A stretch of 64,000 bases of DNA from Corallococcus praedator (lineage in GTDB: Bacteria; Myxococcota; Myxococcia; Myxococcales; Myxococcaceae). Below the pieces are notes generated by a model. The model did no database searches and was not told the DNA's origin. It was given only the letters and a program-made list of their open reading frames with translations. Both the position numbers and the translations under genes were made by a program. This document shows, piece by piece, positions 15,001-24,000 of the stretch. Every line of letters begins with the position of its first letter. The stretch's first letter is position 1. The stretch is from assembly GCF_003612125.1 (NCBI RefSeq), contig NZ_RAWI01000004.1, forward strand, positions 1 through 64,000, in the 5' to 3' direction.

Positions 15001-18000
15001 CTCCCATTCCCCGCAGGTGGTGCGCCAGCTGGTTGGCCTTCCGGTTCAGTTCCCCGTACGTCAGCCGCTGCGCTCCGTACTCCACCGCCACCGCTTCTGG
15101 CGTCTTCAACACCTGCGCTTCAAAGAGGACAGACAGGCTGGAGTCACGCGGATAGGCCACCGCCGTGCCGCTCCACTCCTTTACCAGTCGCTGCTGCTCA
15201 GCCGCCTCCATCAGCGGCAGTTCCCACAGCCGCTGCTCCGGACGCGCGACCGCCTCCGTGAGCAACACGCGCAGGTGCCCCATCAGCCGGCACATCGTCT
15301 GCGCTTCGTACAGGTCGCTGTTGTAGTTCACCGCCACGGCGAGTCCGTGCGGCGCCTCTTCGACCAGCAGTGACAGGTCGAACTTCGAGGTCTTCTCCTC
15401 GGAGTCCATGCCCTTCAGCGTCAGCTCCCGCAGACGGAACTCGGACGCGGGGGTGTTCTGCAACGTCAACGTCACCTGGAACAGCGGGCCCCGGCTCAGG
15501 TCGCGCTCCGGATGGAGTTCTTCGACCAGCTTCTCGAACGGCACGTCCTGGTGCGCGTACGCCCCCAGCGTCACCTCGCGCACCCGCGCCAGCAGCTCAC
15601 GGAAGCTCTGTCCGGGCGACAGCTTCGTGCGCAGCACCAGCGTGTTGACGAAGAAGCCGATGAGCCCTTCCGTCTCCTCGCGCGTACGGCCCGCGATGGG
15701 CGAACCCACGCTCACGTCGTCCTGCCCTGCGTAGCGCGACAGCACCGTCTGGAACGCCGCCAGCAACACCATGAAGGGCGTCGCGCCCTCCTTCTGCCCG
15801 AGCGCCTTCACCGCGGCCCACAGCTCCGCCGGCCACATCGCTTCCAGCAGACCGCCGTGGAACGTCTGCATCGCCGGACGCGGCTTGTCCGTGGGCAGCT
15901 CCAACGCTCGCGGTGCCCCTTCCAAGTGCTGGCGCCAGTACGCGAGCTGCGTCTCCAGCACCTCGCCCTTCAGCCACGCGTGCTGCCATGCAGCGTAGTC
16001 GCCGTACTGGAGCGGCAGCTCCGGCAGCGGCGAGCGCTGTCCCTGGGCCAGCGCCTCGTAGAGCGCCGCCACCTCGCGCACGAGGATGCCCATGGACCAC
16101 TCGTCCGACACGATGTGGTGCATCACCAGCACCAGCACATGCTCCTGCTCGCGCAGACGCAGGAGCGTGGCCCGCAGCAACGGCCCCTTCTTCAAATCGA
16201 AGGGCCGCTGGGCCTCCTCCTCGGCCCACCGCTTCGCCTCCGCTTCGCGGCCTGCTTCCGGCACCTCCTCCAGCGACACCACCGCGAAGGCGAGCTCCGG
16301 CTCCGGCGCGATGACCTGCACCGGCGTGCCGCCCTCGGCACGGAACGTCGTACGCAGCGATTCGTGCCGGCGCACCAGCTCCTCGAAGCTCCACTCCAAC
16401 GCGCGCGCATCCAGCGGCCCGGTCAGCTTCACCCCCGCGGGCACATTGTAGAAGGCGCTCCCGGGCTGGAGCTGATCCAGGAACCAGAGGCGCTGCTGCG
16501 CGAACGACAGCGGCAGCTCACGGGCGTGTGACTGCGACTGACTCCGGGGGACCACCGACAGCCCGGGCCCGCGTCGCTGGGCTTTGTCCACCCGCAGCGC
16601 CAGCTCGGCCACCGTCGGCGCTTCGAACAGCTCTCGCAGCGCCAGCTCCACCCGGAACGTCGATCGCACCCTCGACACGAGCTGGGTCGCCAGCAGCGAG
16701 TGCCCCCCCAATTCGAAGAAGCCGTCGTGCACGCCCACGCGCTCGACGCCGAGCAGCCGGCTGAAGAACCCGGACAGCAGCTCCTCGGTGGGCGTACGCG
16801 GTGCGAGGTACTCGCGCTCGGTGACGTCCACGTCCGGCGCGGGCAGGGCCTTGCGGTCCACCTTTCCGTTCGGCAGCAGTGGCAGGGATGCCAGGACCAC
16901 GAAACGCGAGGGCACCATGGGCGGTGGCAGGCGCCGGCCCAGGTGGGTCCGCAGCTCCGCCGCGTCCAGTCCATCTGCGCCTTCCGTGGACGGCTCCGGT
17001 GTCCTGGAGACGCGGGGCACCACGTAGGCCACGAGCCTCATGTCACCCGGCACGTCCTCGCGCGCCACCACCACCGCGACGCGCACGGCCGGGTGCTCCG
17101 CCAGCACCGCTTCCACCTCGGCCAGTTCGATGCGGTAGCCCCGCACCTTCACCTGCGTGTCCACCCGGCCCAGGAATTCCAGCGTGCCGCCCGCGAGCCA
17201 GCGCGCCCGGTCTCCTGTGCGGTACAGCCGTGCGCCCGGATCTCCTCCGAAGGTGTCCGGCCCGAAGCGCTCCGCCGTCAGGTCCGGACGGCCCACGTAG
17301 CCGCGCGCCAGCCCCTCGCCGCCGATGAACAGCTCTCCAGGGACTCCTGCGGGAACCGGCTGGCCCCGGGTGTCCAGCACGTACGCCCGCGTGTTCCCGA
17401 TGGGACGGCCAATGGGCACGGTGGGGCCTTCGCCCGGATCGCCTCCGAGCCACGCCGTCGCGTCGACGGTGGTTTCGGTGGGCCCATAGGCATTGACGAA
17501 GAGCGTGGACGGCAGGCGCTCATTCACCTGGCGGACGAACTCCACCGGGAGCGCCTCGCCTCCGGACAGCAACACGCGCAGGCCCGCCGCGCGCTCCACG
17601 CGCGCATCCTCCAGCAGGACGCGGAGCTGCGACGGCACGAGCTGGAGCACCGTCACCCGCAGGCGCTCCAACGAGGCCAACAGGGCGTCCGTGTCGCTCT
17701 CCGCCTCGGCCGGCGGGAGCACCAGCCGGGAGCCGGACACCAGCGTGGCCAGCACCTCCGGCACCGAGGCGTCGAAGCCGAGCGAGGCCTTCTGCAGCAC
17801 CCGGTCCTCGCCCCCCAGCGCCAGCGCGGCGCTGTACCACGCCGTGTGCCGCGCGAGCGCGCGATGGGAGACGAGCACGCCCTTGGGACGGCCCGTGGAG
17901 CCGGAGGTGAAGAGGACATAGGCGGCGTTGTCCGCCACCACTCCGGAATCCCACGCCTCGGAGGACGCTGGCTCCAGGTCCTCGTCGAGCAACACCACGG

Positions 18001-21000
18001 GCGTCGCGCTCGCGGGCAACACGTCCCGCAGGGCGCGCTGGGTGAGCAGCACCGCGGGCCTGGCGTCCTCCAGCATGAGGGCCAGGCGTTCGCTCGGAGC
18101 GTCCGGCTCCAGCGGCACCCAGGCACCACCTGCCTCCAGGATGGCGATGAGCCCCACCACCATCTCGGGCGAGCGGCGGGCGCACAGGCCCACGCGCACC
18201 TCGGGCCCCACGCCGAGCTTCCGCAGGTGTCCGGCCAGCGAGCGCGACCGGGCCATCAGCTCCGCGTAGGTGAGCTGCCCTTCGTCCCAGGAGAGCGCCA
18301 CGGCCTCCGGGATGCGGGCCGCGAGCGCCGCTACCTGCACGTGCACGGGCGTGTCGCGGGGGTACTCCACTGAGGTGTCGTTCCACTCCACGAGCAGCCG
18401 GTGTCGCTCCTCGGACGACAGCAGCGGCAATCCGGCCAGGCGCTGCTCCGGCGTGGCCACCGCAGCTTCCAGCAACGTGACCCAGTGCGCGACCATGCGC
18501 TGGACGGTGGCGGGCTCGAAGAGGTCGGAGTTGTACTCGAACACCCCGCCGAAGCCGTCCGCCTGGTCCTCCAGCGCCAGCGTCAGGAAGAACTTCGCGG
18601 CGCCCAGCTCCATGTCCATCGCGCTCATTTCGAGCCCGGGCAGCAACGCCTCCGGCATGGGCGTGTTCAGCAGGGAGAACATCACCTGGAACAGCGGCGA
18701 GTGGCCGAGGCTGCGCTCCGGCTGGAGCTCCTCCACGAGCTGCTCGAAGGGAACGTCCTGGTGCGCGTAGGCACCGAGCGCGACGTCCTTCACCTCCCGC
18801 AGCAAGGAGAGGAACGGCTTCTCCGCGGACGGACGGGCCCGCAGCGCCAGCGTGTTGACGAAGAAGCCGATGAGCCCTTCCGTCTCCGCGCGGTTGCGGC
18901 CCGCGACGGGCACACCCACGACGAGGTCATCCTGGCCCGAGTAGCGGGACAACAGCGCCTGGAAGCCCGCGAGCAGCACCATGAAGGCCGTGGCGCCTTC
19001 CCGCTGGGCCAGGGCCTTCACCGCCGAGGAAGTGGCCTGGGACAGGCGCACCGGGACGGTGGCTCCACGGAAGGTCTGCATCGCCGGCAGCGGCCGGTCG
19101 GTGGGGAGCGCGAGCACCTGGGGCGCGCCCGCGAGCTGCTGCCGCCACCAGTCGAGCTGACGTCGAAGCGCGCCACTTCTCAGCCAGGCGCGCTGCCAGG
19201 CGGCGAAGTCGGCGTACTGCACCTCCAGCTCGGGCAACGGTGAGGGCCGCCCTTCGCGGAACGCTCCGTAGAGCGCGGAGAGCTCCCGGACGATGACGCC
19301 CATGGACCAACCGTCCGAGACGATGTGGTGCATGTTCGCGAGCAGCACGTGCTCCTGCTCCGAGCGCTTCAACAGGCGCGTGCGGAGCAGTGGACCGCTG
19401 GAGAGATCAAACGCGCGGAGCGATTCCTCGTGGAGCAGTCGGTGGACTTCCTCCTCGGCCTGTTCCGGGGGAAACGAGGACAGGTCCACCACCATCAAGG
19501 TGAACACGGGAGGATGGGAGATGATCTGCACCGGCGTGCCGCCTTCGGTGCGGAACGTCGTGCGGAGCACCTCGTGCCTGCGCACCAGCTCGCGCAGGGC
19601 ATGTTCCAGGGCGTCCACGTGCAGCTCACCCGACAGCCGGATGGCCAGGGGGATGTTGTAGAGGGGGCTGCCCGGCTCGAGCTGGTCGAGGAACCACAGC
19701 CGCTGCTGCGCGAACGACAGTGGCAGCGCGCCCAGGCGCGGCATCCGCTTCAGCGGCGGTGCCTGGACTGCCGCGATTCCCGCCTGGGTTTGCTCCACCC
19801 GGAGGGCCAGCTTCTCCACCGTGGGGGATTCGAAGACGTCTCGCAGGGGTAGCTCCACCTGGAACGCTTCGCGCACGCGTGACACCAACTGTGTCGCCAG
19901 CAGCGAGTGTCCGCCCAGTTCGAAGAAGTCTCCGTCCAGACCCACCTGCGCGGTGTTCAGCACCTCGGTGAAGATGGCTGCGAGCTTCTGCTCGGTAACC
20001 GTGCGCGGTGCCACGAAACGCTCGGGCTCCGGGCTTCGGGCCTCCGGCGCGGGCAGCGCCTTGCGGTCGACCTTGCCGTTGGGCGTCAGCGGCAGCGCAT
20101 CCAGCACCACGTACGCCGACGGCACCATGTACTCCGGCAGCCGCTGCTTCACGTGGCTTCGAAGCTCGCTGGCCTCCAGCTCCGCGCCCTCCTCCGCAGT
20201 CACGTACGCCACCAGTCGCTTGCCTTCGGCTCCGTCGTCTCGGGCCACCACCACGGCCTCGCTGACTCCGGCGGACTGGCTCAGCGCCGCTTCCACTTCA
20301 CCCAGTTCGATGCGGTAGCCCCGCACCTTCACCTGCGTGTCCTTGCGGCCTGTGAACTCCAGCGTGCCGTTGCTCAACCACCGCACCACGTCACCCGTGC
20401 GGTACAGCCGTGCCCCTTCCGCGAAGGGGTTCGGGACGAAGCGCTCGGCGGTCAACCCGGGCTGTCCCAGGTAGCCTCGCGCTAGGCCCTCTCCGCCCAC
20501 GTACAGCTCACCGGGTACGCCCACGGGCACAGGCTGCATCGCCCCGTCCAACACGTACGCCGCCGTGTTCCGGATGGGCCGACCGATAGACACCGATGTG
20601 CCGACTTCTTCGGGCCCCTCCATCCGGTGCGTGCTGGAGAACGTCGTGTTCTCCGTCGGGCCGTACCCGTTGATGAGCATGCCTCCGGAAGCAAGCCGCT
20701 CCTTCACGCGGCCCACTGGCAGCACGTCTCCTCCGGCCAGCACCTGCCTCACCTTCGCCAAAGCCTGTGGCTGCCGGGCCTGCATCTGCTCGAAGAGCGC
20801 CGCCGTCAGCCACAGCGACGTGATGCCCGCCTCCTCCAGCTTGCGGCCCAACTCCTCCAGCGACGGCGTCCCCGCCGGGTACACCACCAGCTTCGACCCG
20901 TGCAGCAGCGCGCCCCACACCTCCAGCGTCGAGGCGTCGAACGAGATGGGGGCCAGTTGCAGCCACACCTCTTCCGGCCCGAAGTGCGCGAAGTCCGTCC

Positions 21001-24000
21001 CCAGCACCAACCGCGACACCGCGCGATGCGGCACTCCGACGCCCTTCGGCTGTCCCGTGCTTCCCGACGTGAACATCACGTATGCAAGGTTGCCGCCGCC
21101 GACACTCGGGCTCGGGTTGTTCTCCGGCTGGCGCGCGATGGCACCCCACTCGGTGTCCACGCTCACCACCAGCTCGCCGCCCGACGCCACCTCGTCCGCC
21201 AGCTTCTCCTGGGCGACCAGCAGCGCGACTCCGGCTTCGCGCTTCATCCACGCCAAACGCTCCAGCGGGTAGCTGGCATCCAGCGGGACGTACACGCCTC
21301 CCGCCTTCAGGATGCCCAGCACGCTCACCACCAGCTCCAGCGAGCGCTCCACGCACAGGCCCACCCTCACCTCGGGCCCTACTCCCATCCCCTTCAGGTG
21401 GTGCGCCAGCTGGTTGGCCCGTCGGTTCAGTTCCCCGTACGTCAGCCGCTGCGCTCCGTACTCCACCGCCACTGCTTCTGGCGTCTTCAGCACCTGCGCT
21501 TCGAACAGCTCTGGCAGCGACTTCTCGCGCGGGTATTCCGACGCGCTGCCGCTCCACTCCTTCACCAGTCGCTGGTGCTCCTCCGGCCCCATCAACGGCA
21601 ACTCCCACAGCCGTTGCTCCGGACGTGCGACCGCCGCCTCCAACAGCACATTCAAGTGCCCGAGCATCCGGTCCATCGTCCCGGCCTCGAACAGATCGCT
21701 GTTGTAGTTGACCATCGCCACCACGCCGTCCTGCACCTCCTCCACCACCAGCGACAGGTCGAACTTCGACGTCTTCTCCTCGGCCTCCATCCCCTTGAGG
21801 GTGAGGCCCTGCAGCCGGACCTCGGACGCGGGGGTGTTCTGCAGCGTCAACGTCACCTGGAAGAACGGGCTGCGGCTCAGGTCGCGTTCGGGCCGGAGCT
21901 CCTCCACCAGCTTCTCGAAGGACACGTCCTGGTGCGCGTACGCGCCCAGCGTCACCTCACGCACCTGCGCCAACAGTTCACGGAAGCGCTGCCCGGGTGC
22001 CAGCTTCGCCCGCAGCACCAGCGTGTTGACGAAGAAGCCGATGAGCCCTTCCGTCTCCGAGTGCGTACGGCCCGCGATGGGCGCGCCCACGCTTACGTCC
22101 TCTTGCCCCGCGTAGCGCGACAGCACCGTCTGGAACGCCGCCAGCAACACCATGAACGGCGTCGCACCCTCGCGCCGACCGAGCGCCTCCACCTCGCGCC
22201 ACAGCGTCTTGGGCCACCGCACGAGCCGGTTCGCGCCCCGGAACGTCTGCGCCACGGGGCGTGGCTTGTCGGTGGGCAACTCCAGCGCTCGCGGCGCCCC
22301 TTCCAACTGATTGCGCCAGTACGCGAGCTGCGTCTCCAACACCTCGCCCTTCAGCCACTCGCGCTGCCACACCGAGAAGTCCGGGTACTGCACGGGCAGC
22401 TCCGGCAGCGGCGACGGCAAGCTCCGCGACAGGGCCTCGTACAGCGCGGACACCTCGCGCACGAGGATGCCCATGGACCAGTAGTCCGACACGATGTGGT
22501 GCATCACCAGCACCAGTACGTGCTCCTGCTCGGACACCTTCAGCAGCACCGTGCGCAGCAGCGGCCCCTGCTCCAGCAGGAACGGGCGACGCACTTCTTC
22601 CTCGGCCCGGGCCTTCGCCGCGGCCTCGCGTTCGCCCTCGGGCAGCGAGCCCAGGTCCACGACCTCCAGCGGCACCCGGGCCTCGGAGGTGATGAACTGC
22701 ACGGGCGAGCCGCCCTCGGTGCGGAAGGTGGTGCGCAGCGATTCATGCCGCAGCACCAGTGCCTCGAAGCTCTGCTCCAGCGCACGTACGTCCAGCGCAC
22801 CCGTCATGCGCACCGGGGCCCAGAGGTTGTACGACGTGTTCGTCGGATCGAGCTGCGCGAGGAACCACAGGCGCTGCTGCGCGAACGACAGAGGAGCCGT
22901 GCCGTCCTCGCGCGCCGTCCGCTTCAGCGGAGGCGCCTGGATGCCCGCGACAGCCACCACCCTCGCGATCCGCTCCGCCAGCGCCGCCACCGTGGGCGAC
23001 TCGAAGACGTCGCGCAGCGGCAGGTCCACCCGGAAGGCCTCGCGCACCCGCGCGACCAACTGCATGGCCAGCAGCGAGTGGCCGCCCACCTCGAAGAAGT
23101 TGTCGTAGAGGCCCACCGATTCCAGGCGCAGCACCTCCGCCCAGAAGCCCGCCAGCATCTGCTCCGCTGGCGTGCGCGGCGCGACGTGCGCCTGCTTCCG
23201 GGGCTCCCGCACCGCCTCCGGCGCGGGCAGGGCCTTGCGGTCCACCTTCCCGTTCGGAAGCAGCGGCAGCCGATCCAGCACCACCACCGCCTGCGGCACC
23301 ATGAAACGGGGCAACCGCTGATCCAGCCCCGCGCGGACGTCGCCGCCCTCCAGCGCCTGCCCGTCGCGAGCCACCACGTAGGCCACCAGCCGCTTGTCGC
23401 CCGGAGCATCCTCGCGCACCACCACGAGGGCCTCGCGCACGCCCGGCTGCCCGAGCAGCGCGGCCTCCACCTCGCCCGGTTCGATGCGATGGCCCCGCAC
23501 CTTCACCTGCGTGTCGCCACGGCCCAGGTACTCCAGGACGCCGTCCCGCCTCCAGCGCGCCTTGTCGCCGGTGCGGTACAGCCGCTCTCCGTCTCCGAAC
23601 GGGCCCGGCACGAAGCGCTCCGCCGTCAGCTCCGGCCGGCCCAGGTAGCCGCGCGCCACGCCTTCGCCGCCGACGTACAGCTCTCCCGTCACGCCCGCCG
23701 GAACAGGCTCCCGCTCACCATCGAGCACGTAGATCCGGACGTTGTTCAGCGGCCGGCCGATGGCCACTTCCCGCCCGGGCTCCTCGGGCCCGGCGGACAG
23801 ATCCACCGACGTGGCCACCGCCGTCACCTCGGTGAGTCCGTAGGTGTTCAGCAGGGGCACCGTGCTCCCCACGCGGCGGCGCCACTGCGCCACCCGTTCG
23901 GGCACCGCCCGCTCGCCACCGATGACCACCCACTTCAACCCCGGAGGCAGCCGGGCCTTGCCCGCGTCCAGGCTCGCCGTCACCTCGTGCCAGAAGGCCG

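Noticed and set aside
960..21540. Regularly spaced repeats as a CRISPR array or transposon copies
   Set aside because: The repeat units are about 1.5 kb A-domain coding segments in frame within one gene; no short direct repeats with unique spacers and no transposase or terminal inverted repeats were seen.
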